Positions 1 through 8,786 of a DNA stretch of 64,000 bases are shown here, one piece after another. This DNA comes from Ferranicluibacter rubi (GTDB taxonomy: Bacteria; Pseudomonadota; Alphaproteobacteria; Rhizobiales; Rhizobiaceae). The translations under genes were made by a program, and so were the position numbers. The notes beneath the pieces were generated by a model. That model was not told the DNA's origin and searched no databases. It saw nothing but the letters and a program-made list of their open reading frames with translations. The stretch's first letter is position 1; each line of letters opens with the position of its first letter. The stretch covers positions 124,001 to 188,000 of the forward strand of contig NZ_JAANCM010000004.1 of NCBI RefSeq assembly GCF_011603255.1. Reading direction: 5' to 3'.

Positions 1-521
1 CACCGATCGAAACCCTTGAACTGCGGACAGGCGAAGACGTCGATCCGGACAACGAGCCCCTGGTCGAGGCCCCGCCAGACGAGCCCCCGCCACCACAGCA
101 GTCCTCCGTCTTCGTGCTGCTGAAGGGCGATCTCAAGGGTCGCGTGCTCTCTTTCCGCGTGAAATTCAACATCGAGATCGAGGCGGACCGCGCGGCCGTG
201 ATCGCGGCCGGCAGCCGTGCGGTGGAGTCCTTTCTCGCGCAGGTACACTGGCAGGACGATGGCGACATGCTCCGCCAGATCGCCGCGTTGCAGGAGTTCG
301 ACAGGGACGACTTCGGCAGCCACATCCTGTTCAGGCGGGAAATGGGCGATCTGCCGCGATACAACTTCCTCGCCCGCCAGAGCGACAAGCCCCGTCGCAA
401 GATCAGCGACGCGTTCTTCGATCCCTTTGCCTGGTTGCCGCTGAGCGATGCCGGTCTTTCGCTCTGGATGCCGAAAAACGCGCTCCACAGCTTCAAGCTC
501 CCGCCATTTCCCGGCAAGTAA
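1..521 (+). CDS. Hypothetical protein, 5' end outside the window
   Basis: The open frame is already running at base 3 and ends with TAA at 519-521, giving 172 visible residues; the true start lies upstream. The visible N-terminal part is acidic and proline-rich (a run of prolines near residues 24-32), like a linker. It is followed by a compact region with several tryptophans and phenylalanines and a basic RRK stretch near residue 132. I see no membrane segment, signal peptide or catalytic motif and do not recognise the family. It is followed by 276 noncoding bases before the sugar transferase gene, so the two are probably separate transcripts. Function unknown. Confidence 0.6.
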   Translation, partial: PIETLELRTGEDVDPDNEPLVEAPPDEPPPPQQSSVFVLLKGDLKGRVLSFRVKFNIEIEADRAAVIAAGSRAVESFLAQVHWQDDGDMLRQIAALQEFDRDDFGSHILFRREMGDLPRYNFLARQSDKPRRKISDAFFDPFAWLPLSDAGLSLWMPKNALHSFKLPPFPGK

Positions 522-619
522 CCGCATACGCGGGACAGGCACAGCGCATAACATTAGAATTTTAGGATTAACCAATAGACAAGGCTTTTGAGATGCCTGG
601 TTGCCAAAAACCCGCGTCT

Positions 620-634
620 TTAATAAATCGTTAA
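620..634. promoter_or_regulatory. Perfect CtrA-type box upstream of the sugar transferase gene
   Basis: TTAA-TAAATCG-TTAA is an exact TTAA-N7-TTAA match, the full-length binding site of the cell-cycle regulator CtrA in alphaproteobacteria. It lies 164 bases before the sugar transferase start in an AT-rich intergenic region. Binding is inferred from the motif only. Confidence 0.55.
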
Positions 635-797
635 ATGCAAATATTGATCGGCCGAATACTTCTAGGAGGCCGAGTTTAAAGGGCACATTGGTGTATCAAT
701 ACGGCACAAATTTGTGTCGTTTCATCGAGACCGTGTGCTTCTTACCCATTCATCACGTCACATCGACGACATTGCTTTAGTTGCGGGGAAATAGCCG

Positions 798-1565
798 ATG
801 AGCATCCATCCCATACTGCAGATGATAGGCCGTCCTGAGGCAGACGTCGCTGGACAGAATGCCGGCACGCGTTCGCCCATGCTGGAGGCCCTGCTGGCCG
901 ATACCGTGCTGGCAAACGACAATGTCCCGACACTTGTCGCTCGCACACGTCCTCATGCACCGGTCCAGTTCGCCCTCAAGCGGGCGATGGACGTCGGGGG
1001 GGCTTTTGCCGGACTGATCGTTCTCGCCCCGATCCTTCTGCTGATCGCCATCATGATCCGCCTGGAGAGCAAGGGCCCCGTCTTCTTCCGCCAGCTGCGC
1101 ACGGGCCGAAACGAAGTGCCTTTCGAGATCCTGAAATTCCGCTCGATGTATGTCGAGCAATGCGATCATGCCGGCGTGAGGCTGACGGTCGATGGCGACC
1201 CCCGTGTGACCCGCATGGGCCGGTTCCTGCGCAAGACCAGCCTCGACGAGATCCCGCAGCTCTGGAACGTCGTCGTCGGGCATATGTCGCTCGTCGGACC
1301 CCGCCCGCATGTGCCCGACATGGTCGCTGGCGGCATGAACTACGCAGACCTCGTACGTGGCTATGAGAACCGCCATCTGGTTCGGCCGGGATTGACGGGT
1401 CTTGCCCAGTCCCGCGGCCTTCGCGGCCCGACGACGGACAGCGACACGGCCATCCGCCGCATCCTGAGCGATGTCGAATACATCAGGACCTTCTCCATCC
1501 TTCTCGACATCCGCATCCTCGTTCGCACCATCATCAACGAACTCCGGGGCGGCACGGGCTCCTGA
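798..1565 (+). CDS. ExoY/WcaJ-type undecaprenyl-phosphate sugar phosphotransferase
   Basis: This is a bacterial sugar transferase (PF02397 type) that moves a sugar-1-phosphate from a UDP-sugar onto undecaprenyl phosphate to start exopolysaccharide or capsule repeat units. In the 255 residues, one hydrophobic segment (about 67-87) anchors the protein. The catalytic part follows, with KFRSM (113-117), the LRKTSLDE region carrying the conserved Asp-Glu pair (150-151), the LVGPRP motif (165-170) and the RPGLTG region. Like ExoY it has the short single-segment architecture, not the long WbaP form. No other polysaccharide genes flank it here, so it may serve a polymer made elsewhere. The sugar specificity cannot be read. 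A perfect CtrA box lies upstream. Confidence 0.85.
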   Translation: MSIHPILQMIGRPEADVAGQNAGTRSPMLEALLADTVLANDNVPTLVARTRPHAPVQFALKRAMDVGGAFAGLIVLAPILLLIAIMIRLESKGPVFFRQLRTGRNEVPFEILKFRSMYVEQCDHAGVRLTVDGDPRVTRMGRFLRKTSLDEIPQLWNVVVGHMSLVGPRPHVPDMVAGGMNYADLVRGYENRHLVRPGLTGLAQSRGLRGPTTDSDTAIRRILSDVEYIRTFSILLDIRILVRTIINELRGGTGS

Positions 1566-1684
1566 TCTCGGAGCCCTGCCCATCGAACCGGACGGTTGGG
1601 GGACAGGATACCCGACCGGCCGTTGCCCAAACGATCGGGCCATCAGTTGCCCAGATGGCCGGGAAAGCGCATGATACCGCTTGC

Positions 1685-2578
1685 ATGATCGACAAGCTCG
1701 AATTCTTCATAGCTCTCGCACAGGAGCGGCACTTCGGCCGCGCCGCCGAGCAATGCGGCATTACTCAGCCCACCCTGTCCGCCGCCATCCGCCAGCTTGA
1801 AGACAACCTCGGCGTCATGCTCGTCAATCGCGGCTCCCGGTTCCAGGGGCTGACGCCTGAAGGCCAGCGCGTGCTGGAATGGGCCCGCCGCATCGTCGGC
1901 GATGCCCGCACGATGCGACAGGAGATGCGGGCGGCGAAGAAGGGTCTCGTCGGCCATATCCGTCTCGCAGCCGTTCCGACCACGCTCGCGATGGTGCCGC
2001 GGCTGACCGCGCCCTTCCAGGAAAAACATCCCGACGTCACCTTCTCCGTCCTGTCGACCACGTCCTCGAAAATGCTGGGTCTTCTGGAAAATCTCGAGAT
2101 CGACGCGGGCCTCACCTATCTCGACAACGAGCCGGTGGGACGCGTGACCAGCGTGCCCCTGTCGGTGGAGCGCTACCATCTCGTCACGGCCTCCGGCACG
2201 CCGCTGTCCGACCGGGCATCGGTAACCTGGGCGGAAGCCAGCAGCATTCGGCTTTGTCTATTGACCAACGACATGCAGAACCGCCGCATCATCAACCAAC
2301 ACTTCAGCGCGGCAGGCGTTCAGGCCCGCCCGACGCTCGAATCCAACTCGATGATCGTGCTTTTCTCCCACATCCGCACCGGCCAGTGGGCGAGCATCAT
2401 GCCTTACAACGTCGCGAAATCCTTCGGCTTTCACGATGACATCCATGTGATCCCGATCGAAGAGCCGGATGCCGGCCACCTCGTCGGTCTTGTGGCGACG
2501 CACCGCGAACCCTATACGCCACTGGTCTCGGCCCTCCTGCACGAGGCGCGCAAGCTCGCAGAACAGCAAGGCGTTTGA
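1685..2578 (+). CDS. LysR-type regulator beside the formate dehydrogenase operon (FdsR-like)
   Basis: LysR-family activator of 297 residues. The N-terminal winged helix-turn-helix (about 1-60) includes the typical RHFGRAAEQCGITQPTLSAA stretch, followed by the linker helix and a periplasmic-binding-protein-like effector domain. An in-frame ATG at 1655 exists, but the 1685 start matches the family, which begins almost directly with the helix preceding the HTH. It lies in the same direction immediately ahead of the fds operon, with a dyad-symmetric LysR box overlapping its own stop codon. By position, and by analogy to FdsR of Cupriavidus, it probably controls fds in response to formate. The effector is inferred, not seen. 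Confidence 0.85.
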   Translation: MIDKLEFFIALAQERHFGRAAEQCGITQPTLSAAIRQLEDNLGVMLVNRGSRFQGLTPEGQRVLEWARRIVGDARTMRQEMRAAKKGLVGHIRLAAVPTTLAMVPRLTAPFQEKHPDVTFSVLSTTSSKMLGLLENLEIDAGLTYLDNEPVGRVTSVPLSVERYHLVTASGTPLSDRASVTWAEASSIRLCLLTNDMQNRRIINQHFSAAGVQARPTLESNSMIVLFSHIRTGQWASIMPYNVAKSFGFHDDIHVIPIEEPDAGHLVGLVATHREPYTPLVSALLHEARKLAEQQGV

Positions 2579-2593
2579 TAGAAATCTTCTATC
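2577..2593. promoter_or_regulatory. Candidate LysR operator before fdsG
   Basis: GATAGAAATCTTCTATC is a perfect 7-3-7 inverted repeat containing a T-N11-A core (2579-2591) and the ATAG-N7-CTAT form of OxyR-like sites. It starts within the lysR stop codon and lies 146 bases before the fdsG start. A further GATAG half-site sits at 2643-2647. This is the expected layout for an activator-bound LysR operator. Confidence 0.5.
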
Positions 2594-2738
2594 GCTCCAC
2601 GGTTCTTGCCCCTTGCCCGCAGAATTTATCTCTGAGACCTTCGATAGCCGACGCTAGGTTTCGTGTTTTCGGACACGCCCCGCTTGGAGGAGGCCGGTGC
2701 AACAGCCGGCGCGTCGCAGAGAGACTTGGAGGAACCCG

Positions 2739-3218
2739 GTGGATCGACACCTTGTCAGCAGCGACATCGCAACGAGCGTCGCCGAGATCATTTCCGATCT
2801 GAAGCATCTGGAAGGCCCGCTGCTGCCAATCCTGCATGCCGTTCAGGATACGTTCGGGCATATCCCGAATGAAGCCGTTCCGATGATCGCCTTGGGGCTC
2901 AACCTCTCGCGCGCCGAAGTTCACGGCGTCGTTACCTTCTATCACGACTACCGCAGCCATCCTGCCGGCCGGCATGTGCTCAAACTCTGTCGCGCCGAAG
3001 CGTGCCAGGCCATGGGCGGCGACCGTCTGGGTGACCGGGCAAAAAGGCGCCTCGGCATCGATTTCCACCAGACGTCCGCGGACGGCTCGGTGACGCTGGA
3101 GCCGGTCTTCTGTCTCGGGCTCTGTTCCACCGCACCCGCCGCCATGCTGGACGGCGCGGTGCACGGACGGTTGGATGCACACGGGCTCGACACGCTTCTG
3201 GCGGAGGTGGGCGCATGA
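2739..3218 (+). CDS. fdsG: NAD-dependent formate dehydrogenase gamma subunit
   Basis: Small electron-transfer subunit of the soluble Mo-containing formate dehydrogenase, homologous to NuoE. It carries one [2Fe-2S] cluster, with ligands visible as the CRAEAC pair and the later CLGLC pair. It passes electrons between the FdsB flavin module and the catalytic subunit. I chose the GTG at 2739 (159 aa) because GGAGG precedes it closely and the conserved VAEIIS...HLEGPLLPILHAVQ core then starts at the usual distance. An in-frame GTG at 2697 also has a purine-rich leader and cannot be excluded. First gene of the fds operon; it overlaps fdsB by ATGA. Confidence 0.92.
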   Translation: MDRHLVSSDIATSVAEIISDLKHLEGPLLPILHAVQDTFGHIPNEAVPMIALGLNLSRAEVHGVVTFYHDYRSHPAGRHVLKLCRAEACQAMGGDRLGDRAKRRLGIDFHQTSADGSVTLEPVFCLGLCSTAPAAMLDGAVHGRLDAHGLDTLLAEVGA

Positions 3219-4783
3219 CCCGCATCTTCATCCCCCGCGATGCCGCAGCCCTTGCCGTCGGTGCCGACCGCGTTGCAGCGCGCCTCGCACAGGAAGCGGC
3301 AGCCCGCGGGCTCGATCTCACCATCGTCCGCACCGGCTCGCGCGGCCTGCACTGGCTGGAGCCGCTGGTGGAAGTGGAGACACCGTCAGGCCGCGTGGCC
3401 TACGGTCCCGTTACACCGGCCGATGTCGTCCCCCTGCTCGGCGCCGGCATCCTCGACGGCGATACATCTGAAAGCGACAACCATCCACTCTTCCTCGGAC
3501 CGACCGAGGAGATCCCATTCCTCAAAAACCAGACCCGCCTCACCTTCGCGCGCTGCGGCGTCATCGATCCGCTGTCGCTCGACGACTACCGCGCCCATGG
3601 TGGGCTTGCCGGTCTCACCAAAGCGGTCGCGATGACCCCTGCGGCGATCGTCGAAGCCGTCACCCTCTCCGGCCTGCGCGGCCGCGGCGGCGCGGGCTTC
3701 CCGACCGGCATCAAGTGGAAGACCGTTCTCGACTGTCCGGACGCACGGAAATACATCGTCTGCAACGCCGACGAAGGCGACAGCGGCACCTTTGCCGACC
3801 GGATGATCATGGAAGGCGATCCCTTCGTCGTCATCGAGGGCATGGCGATCGCGGGGCTCGCGACGGGTGCCACCAAGGGCTTCGTCTACATCCGCTCGGA
3901 ATATCCCCATGCCATCGACACGATGACGAGAGCCGTCGGCATCGCCCGGCGCGCCGGCATGCTCGGAACCTCGGTTCTCGGGCAGGGTAGCAGCTTCGAT
4001 ATCGAGATCCGCACCGGCGCCGGCGCCTATGTCTGCGGCGAGGAAACCGCGCTCCTGAATTCGCTGGAAGGCAAGCGCGGCGTTGTGCGCGCCAAGCCGC
4101 CGCTGCCGGCGCACAAAGGCCTGTTCGGCCAGCCGACCGTCATCAACAACGTCATCTCGCTCGCCTCGGTGCCGGTCATCCTCGACAAAGGCCCCGAACA
4201 TTACCGCGACTTCGGCATGGGCCGCTCCCGCGGCACGATCCCCATCCAGATCGCGGGCAACGCCCGGCATACCGGCCTTTACGAGGTCGCCTTCGGCCTC
4301 ACCCTCGGCGAGATCGTCGATACCGTGGCCGGCGGCACCGCCACGGGACGCCCCGTCAAGGCGGTGCAGGTGGGCGGCCCCCTCGGCGCCTATTTCCCGC
4401 GCGCTTTGTTCGACACGCCCTTCGACTACGAGGCCTTCGCGGCCGCCGGCGGCCTCATTGGCCACGCGGGCATCACCGTCTTCGACGACACCGCGGACAT
4501 GCTGAAACAGGCCCGTTTCGCCATGGAATTCTGCGCCGTGGAAAGCTGCGGCAAATGCACCCCCTGCCGCATCGGCTCGACGCGCGGCGTGGAGGTCGTC
4601 GACCGCATCGGCCGCGGCATTGAGCCCGAGAAGAACCTCGCGCTGCTGACCGACCTCTGCAACACCATGAAGTTCGGCTCCCTCTGCGCGCTGGGCGGCT
4701 TCACGCCCTATCCGGTCATGAGCGCGGTCACGCATTTCCCGGACGATTTCGTTGCGGCACCGGTTGTGGAGGCTGCGGAATGA
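3215..4783 (+). CDS. fdsB: NAD-dependent formate dehydrogenase beta subunit (NuoF-like, NAD/FMN)
   Basis: Diaphorase subunit of FdsABG (522 aa), which reduces NAD+ with electrons from formate. The N-terminal ~110 residues resemble a thioredoxin-like ferredoxin domain. The NuoF-like part follows, with the GRGGAGFPTG nucleotide-binding loop near residue 156, the NADEGDSGTFADR flavin region, and the C-terminal [4Fe-4S] motif CGKCTPC near 445. It overlaps fdsG by four bases, so translation is probably coupled. It ends in VEAAE, and its last 17 coding bases are identical to the last 17 of fdsA. A palindromic element separates it from fdsA. Confidence 0.95.
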   Translation: MTRIFIPRDAAALAVGADRVAARLAQEAAARGLDLTIVRTGSRGLHWLEPLVEVETPSGRVAYGPVTPADVVPLLGAGILDGDTSESDNHPLFLGPTEEIPFLKNQTRLTFARCGVIDPLSLDDYRAHGGLAGLTKAVAMTPAAIVEAVTLSGLRGRGGAGFPTGIKWKTVLDCPDARKYIVCNADEGDSGTFADRMIMEGDPFVVIEGMAIAGLATGATKGFVYIRSEYPHAIDTMTRAVGIARRAGMLGTSVLGQGSSFDIEIRTGAGAYVCGEETALLNSLEGKRGVVRAKPPLPAHKGLFGQPTVINNVISLASVPVILDKGPEHYRDFGMGRSRGTIPIQIAGNARHTGLYEVAFGLTLGEIVDTVAGGTATGRPVKAVQVGGPLGAYFPRALFDTPFDYEAFAAAGGLIGHAGITVFDDTADMLKQARFAMEFCAVESCGKCTPCRIGSTRGVEVVDRIGRGIEPEKNLALLTDLCNTMKFGSLCALGGFTPYPVMSAVTHFPDDFVAAPVVEAAE

Positions 4784-4818
4784 CGAATGTGTTCAGCACG
4801 GCTGTGGCTCGTGGGCAG

Positions 4819-4956
4819 CCCCTCACCCTAACCCTCTCCCCGCATGCGGGGAGAGGGGACGCGACCTGCTCACCGTTTTCGAACAGGGCAACACCTCGCC
4901 ACTCGTCCCTTCTCCCCGTCATAACGGGGAGAAGGTGCCGGCAGGCGGATGAGGGG
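4819..4956. repeat. RIME-like palindromic intergenic element between fdsB and fdsA
   Basis: The element is 138 bases bounded by a 7-base inverted repeat, CCCCTCA (4819-4825) and TGAGGGG (4950-4956). Inside are two strong hairpins: a 22-base perfect palindrome centred on GCATGC at about 4833-4854, and a CCTTCTCCCCGT / ACGGGGAGAAGG stem at about 4908-4937. Opening with CCCTCACCCTAACCCTCTCC and closing with GGCAGGCGGATGAGGGG is typical of the mosaic palindromic repeats scattered through rhizobial genomes. I see no clear target-site duplication. It fills most of the 222-base gap between two genes of one operon and may affect fdsA mRNA level or stability. Confidence 0.75.
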
Positions 4957-5005
4957 CAACGCAACAGCACCATCAAACCGCACCCGCACCTTTCAGGAGA
5001 CCCCC

Positions 5006-7885
5006 ATGCTTCTCGTTCCTGAAACCGATTTTGGCACCCCCGCCTCTCATGCGGAAAAGATGATCACCCTCACCATCGACGGCCGTGAGATCACGGTGCC
5101 CGAGGGTACCTCCATCATGCGCGCCTCCATGGAGGCCGGCATTCAGGTGCCGAAACTCTGCGCCACCGACATGGTCGATGCCTTCGGCTCCTGCCGGCTC
5201 TGTCTGATCGAGATCGACGGGCGTAACGGCACGCCGGCCTCCTGCACCACCCCTGTTGCTCCGGGCCTCGTCGTTCACACCCAAACGGCGCGGCTGAAGG
5301 ACATCCGCAAGGGCGTGATGGAACTCTATATCTCCGACCACCCGCTCGATTGCCTGACCTGCGCGGCCAATGGCGATTGCGAGTTGCAGGACATGGCAGG
5401 TGCCGTCGGCCTGCGCGACGTGCGCTACGGCTACGAGGGCGACAACCACGTGAAGGCCCGTGACAGCGACGGCACCAACGCCCGCTGGATGCCGAAGGAC
5501 GAATCCAACCCGTACTTCACCTACGACCCGTCCAAATGCATCGTCTGTTCGCGCTGCGTGCGGGCCTGCGAGGAGGTGCAGGGCACGTTCGCGCTAACGA
5601 TCGAGGGCCGAGGCTTCGACAGCCGCGTCTCGCCCGGCCAGCACGAAGATTTTCTCTCCTCCGAATGCGTCTCCTGTGGCGCCTGCGTCCAGGCCTGTCC
5701 CACGGCGACGCTGACCGAGAAGTCGGTGATCGCGATCGGCCAGCCGGAGCATTCGGTCGTCACCACCTGCGCCTATTGCGGCGTCGGCTGTTCGTTCAAG
5801 GCGGAGATGCGGGGCGAAGAGCTGGTGCGAATGGTCCCCTGGAAGGACGGACAGGCCAATCGTGGCCACTCCTGCGTCAAGGGCCGCTTCGCCTATGGCT
5901 ACTCGACGCACAAGGAACGCATCCTCAACCCGATGATCCGCGAGAAGGTGACGGACCCCTGGCGGGAGGTCAGCTGGGAAGAGGCGTTCGCCCACACGGC
6001 CGCCGAGTTCCGCCGCATCCAGTACCAGTACGGCCGCGAATCGATCGGCGGCATCACCTCCTCGCGCTGCACCAACGAGGAGACCTACCTCGTCCAGAAG
6101 CTGATCCGCGCCGGCTTCGGCAATAACAATGTCGATACCTGCGCCCGCGTCTGCCATTCGCCGACCGGCTACGGCCTCGGCCAGGCCTTCGGCACCTCGG
6201 CCGGCACGCAGAATTTCGATTCGGTCGAAAAGACCGATGTCGTCATCGTCATCGGCGCGAACCCCACCGACGGCCATCCCGTCTTCGGCTCGCGGCTGAA
6301 GAAGCGGTTGAGGCAGGGCGCCAAGCTGATCGTCATCGATCCTCGCCGCATCGATCTTGTCCGCTCGCCGCATGTGGAGGCTGCCTATCACCTGCCGCTG
6401 CGGCCGGGCACCAATGTCGCCGTCGTCACGGCGCTGGCGCATGTCATCGTCACCGAAGGCCTCTGCGACGAGGACTTCATCCGCACCCGTTGCGACTGGT
6501 CGGAGTTCGAGGACTGGGCCGGGTTCGTCTCGGAAGAGCGGCATAGCCCGGAAGCGACCGAAGCGCTGACCGGCGTGCCCTCGGAAGCCCTGCGCGGCGC
6601 GGCACGCCTGTTTGCCACAGGTGGCAATGGCTCGATCTACTACGGCCTCGGCGTGACCGAGCACAGCCAGGGCTCGACCACCGTCATGGCGATCGCCAAT
6701 CTGGCTATGGCGACCGGTAATATCGGCCGCCCCGGCGTCGGCGTGAACCCGCTGCGCGGGCAGAACAACGTGCAGGGCTCCTGCGACATGGGCTCTTTCC
6801 CGCACGAACTGCCCGGCTATCGCCACGTCTCGGACGATGCGACACGCGACATCTTCGAAAAGCTCTGGGGCGTGACGCTCTCCGACGAGCCGGGCCTGCG
6901 CATTCCCAATATGCTGGATGCCGCCGTCGATGGCTCCTTCAAGGGGCTCTACATTCAGGGCGAAGACATTCTCCAGTCCGATCCGGATACCAAACACGTC
7001 GCGGCCGGCCTTGCCGCCATGGAATGCGTCGTCGTGCAGGACCTGTTCCTGAACGAGACGGCGAACTACGCCCACGTCTTCCTGCCGGGCTCGACCTTCC
7101 TTGAGAAGGACGGAACCTTCACCAATGCCGAGCGCCGCATCAACCGCGTCCGCAAGGTGATGACCCCGCGCAACGGCTATGCCGACTGGGAGGTGACGCA
7201 GAATCTCGCCCGCGCCATGGGCCTGACGTGGGATTATACACACCCGTCACAGGTCATGGACGAAATCGCTGCGACCACGCCGAGCTTTGCCAAGGTTTCC
7301 TACGCCTATCTGGAGGAAAAGGGCTCGGTGCAGTGGCCCTGCAACGAAAAGGCGCCCGAGGGCTCGCCGATCATGCATGTCGATGGCTTTGTGCGCGGCA
7401 AGGGCAAGTTCATCCGCACGGAATATGTGGCGACCGACGAGAAGACCGGCCCGCGCTTCCCGCTGCTTTTGACCACCGGCCGCATTCTCAGCCAGTACAA
7501 TGTCGGCGCGCAGACGCGGCGCACCGAAAACGTCGTCTGGCACGAGGAGGACCGCCTGGAGATCCACCCGCACGATGCCGAACTGCGCGGCATTCGCGAT
7601 GGCGACTGGGTGCGATTGGCGAGCCGCTCTGGCGAGACGACGCTGCGTTCGCTGATCACCGACCGCGTTGCGACCGGCGTCGTCTACACCACATTCCACC
7701 ACCCGACGACACAGGCAAACGTCATCACCACGGACTTCTCCGACTGGGCGACCAACTGCCCGGAATACAAGGTCACCGCCGTGCAGATCTCGCCCTCGAA
7801 CGGCCCGTCGGAATGGCAGACCGAATATGAGGACCAAGCCCGCCAGTCGCGCCGCATCGCCGCCAAGCTGGAGGCTGCGGAATGA
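5006..7885 (+). CDS. fdsA: NAD-dependent formate dehydrogenase alpha subunit (Mo-bis-MGD, catalytic)
   Basis: Catalytic subunit (959 aa) oxidising formate to CO2 at a molybdenum bis-MGD centre. Domains in order: N-terminal [2Fe-2S] ferredoxin (about 18-95); a HPLDCLTCAANGDC His/Cys [4Fe-4S] motif near 112; two ferredoxin-type clusters CIVCSRCVRAC (178-188) and CVSCGACVQAC (221-231); then the molybdopterin part beginning with CAYCGVGC (255-262). The Mo-ligand cysteine and the active-site histidine are in VCHSPTGYG (Cys383-His384), and a C-terminal MGD-binding domain follows. ATG 5006 follows CAGGAGA and gives the family length. An upstream in-frame ATG at 4949 falls in the repeat and is unlikely. 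Confidence 0.96.
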   Translation: MLLVPETDFGTPASHAEKMITLTIDGREITVPEGTSIMRASMEAGIQVPKLCATDMVDAFGSCRLCLIEIDGRNGTPASCTTPVAPGLVVHTQTARLKDIRKGVMELYISDHPLDCLTCAANGDCELQDMAGAVGLRDVRYGYEGDNHVKARDSDGTNARWMPKDESNPYFTYDPSKCIVCSRCVRACEEVQGTFALTIEGRGFDSRVSPGQHEDFLSSECVSCGACVQACPTATLTEKSVIAIGQPEHSVVTTCAYCGVGCSFKAEMRGEELVRMVPWKDGQANRGHSCVKGRFAYGYSTHKERILNPMIREKVTDPWREVSWEEAFAHTAAEFRRIQYQYGRESIGGITSSRCTNEETYLVQKLIRAGFGNNNVDTCARVCHSPTGYGLGQAFGTSAGTQNFDSVEKTDVVIVIGANPTDGHPVFGSRLKKRLRQGAKLIVIDPRRIDLVRSPHVEAAYHLPLRPGTNVAVVTALAHVIVTEGLCDEDFIRTRCDWSEFEDWAGFVSEERHSPEATEALTGVPSEALRGAARLFATGGNGSIYYGLGVTEHSQGSTTVMAIANLAMATGNIGRPGVGVNPLRGQNNVQGSCDMGSFPHELPGYRHVSDDATRDIFEKLWGVTLSDEPGLRIPNMLDAAVDGSFKGLYIQGEDILQSDPDTKHVAAGLAAMECVVVQDLFLNETANYAHVFLPGSTFLEKDGTFTNAERRINRVRKVMTPRNGYADWEVTQNLARAMGLTWDYTHPSQVMDEIAATTPSFAKVSYAYLEEKGSVQWPCNEKAPEGSPIMHVDGFVRGKGKFIRTEYVATDEKTGPRFPLLLTTGRILSQYNVGAQTRRTENVVWHEEDRLEIHPHDAELRGIRDGDWVRLASRSGETTLRSLITDRVATGVVYTTFHHPTTQANVITTDFSDWATNCPEYKVTAVQISPSNGPSEWQTEYEDQARQSRRIAAKLEAAE

Positions 7886-7934
7886 GACCCGCGACGAACT
7901 GCAGGGCGGTGGACAGAGCGGGGATCGCACTTAG

Positions 7935-8786
7935 ATGATGCCCATGACCCAATCCACCGCCACGCCCCTCGCCCGCACCGTGCCGCAGCTTTCCCGCCGC
8001 AACGGTCGCATCCGCCCGTCCACCCGCATCGTTCCCGAAGAAACGCCCGTCGCCTTCAGCTATGGCGGCTCCACCCATGCGGTGATGATGGCGACGCCCG
8101 CCGATTTCGAGGATTTCGCCACCGGCTTCAGCCTGACCGAAGGCATCGTCTCCGATCCCGCCGACATCGAAAGCATCGAGGCCGTGGAGACGCCGGAAGG
8201 CTACGACCTGCAGATTACCCTGCGCGACGCGCAACACGAGGCGCTGGTCACCCGCCGCCGGCACATGGCCGGACCCGTCGGCTGCGGTCTCTGCGGCATC
8301 GAATCGCTGGAGCAGGCCGTGCGTGAAACACCGTCGGTCTCCGCCTCCAGCCTTAGTCTGACGCCCAACGAGATCGCGCAGGCCGTCGCCATGCTCAACA
8401 CCCGACAGCCGCTGCATGCCGAGACGCGCGCCGTCCACGGCGCCGGCTTCTACACGCCCGGCGAAGGACTGGTCGCCGTGCGCGAGGATGTCGGCCGGCA
8501 CAATGCGCTCGACAAACTGGCCGGTGCCGCCGCCCGGCAAGGCTACAAAGGCGCCGAAGGTGCGGTGGTGGTGACGAGCCGGGTTTCGGTCGAGATGGTC
8601 CAGAAGACGGCCATACTCGGCAGTCCCTTCATCATCGCCATATCGGCCCCGACGGCGCTGGCCATCCGCACCGCCGAAAAGGCCGGCATGACGCTGGTGG
8701 CGCTGGTGCGCGGCGAGGAGTTCGAGGTCTTCACGCACGCCGACCGCATCGTCTACGCCGAGGAGAGGACGAGCCATGTCGCCTGA
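7935..8786 (+). CDS. fdhD: Formate dehydrogenase accessory sulfurtransferase FdhD/FdsC
   Basis: FdhD-family chaperone (283 aa) that binds bis-MGD and transfers sulfur from a cysteine desulfurase to the molybdenum cofactor before insertion into FdsA. The conserved CxxC loop is present as CGLCG (Cys117/Cys120), followed by the family regions around HGAGFYTP and REDVGRHNALDKL. It starts 49 bases after fdsA; ATG 7935 and the in-frame ATGs at 7938 and 7944 are all possible starts. It overlaps fdsD by 11 bases. Its place between fdsA and fdsD is the standard fdsGBACD order (FdsC naming). Confidence 0.93.
   Translation: MMPMTQSTATPLARTVPQLSRRNGRIRPSTRIVPEETPVAFSYGGSTHAVMMATPADFEDFATGFSLTEGIVSDPADIESIEAVETPEGYDLQITLRDAQHEALVTRRRHMAGPVGCGLCGIESLEQAVRETPSVSASSLSLTPNEIAQAVAMLNTRQPLHAETRAVHGAGFYTPGEGLVAVREDVGRHNALDKLAGAAARQGYKGAEGAVVVTSRVSVEMVQKTAILGSPFIIAISAPTALAIRTAEKAGMTLVALVRGEEFEVFTHADRIVYAEERTSHVA

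Noticed and set aside
1638-1660. Hairpin GGCCATC/GATGGCC before the LysR gene as a terminator
   Set aside because: It has a short stem, a nine-base loop and no T-run, so it is not convincing as a terminator.
4752-5022. Short frames across the fdsB-fdsA gap
   Set aside because: They are readings through the palindromic element and have no start signals.
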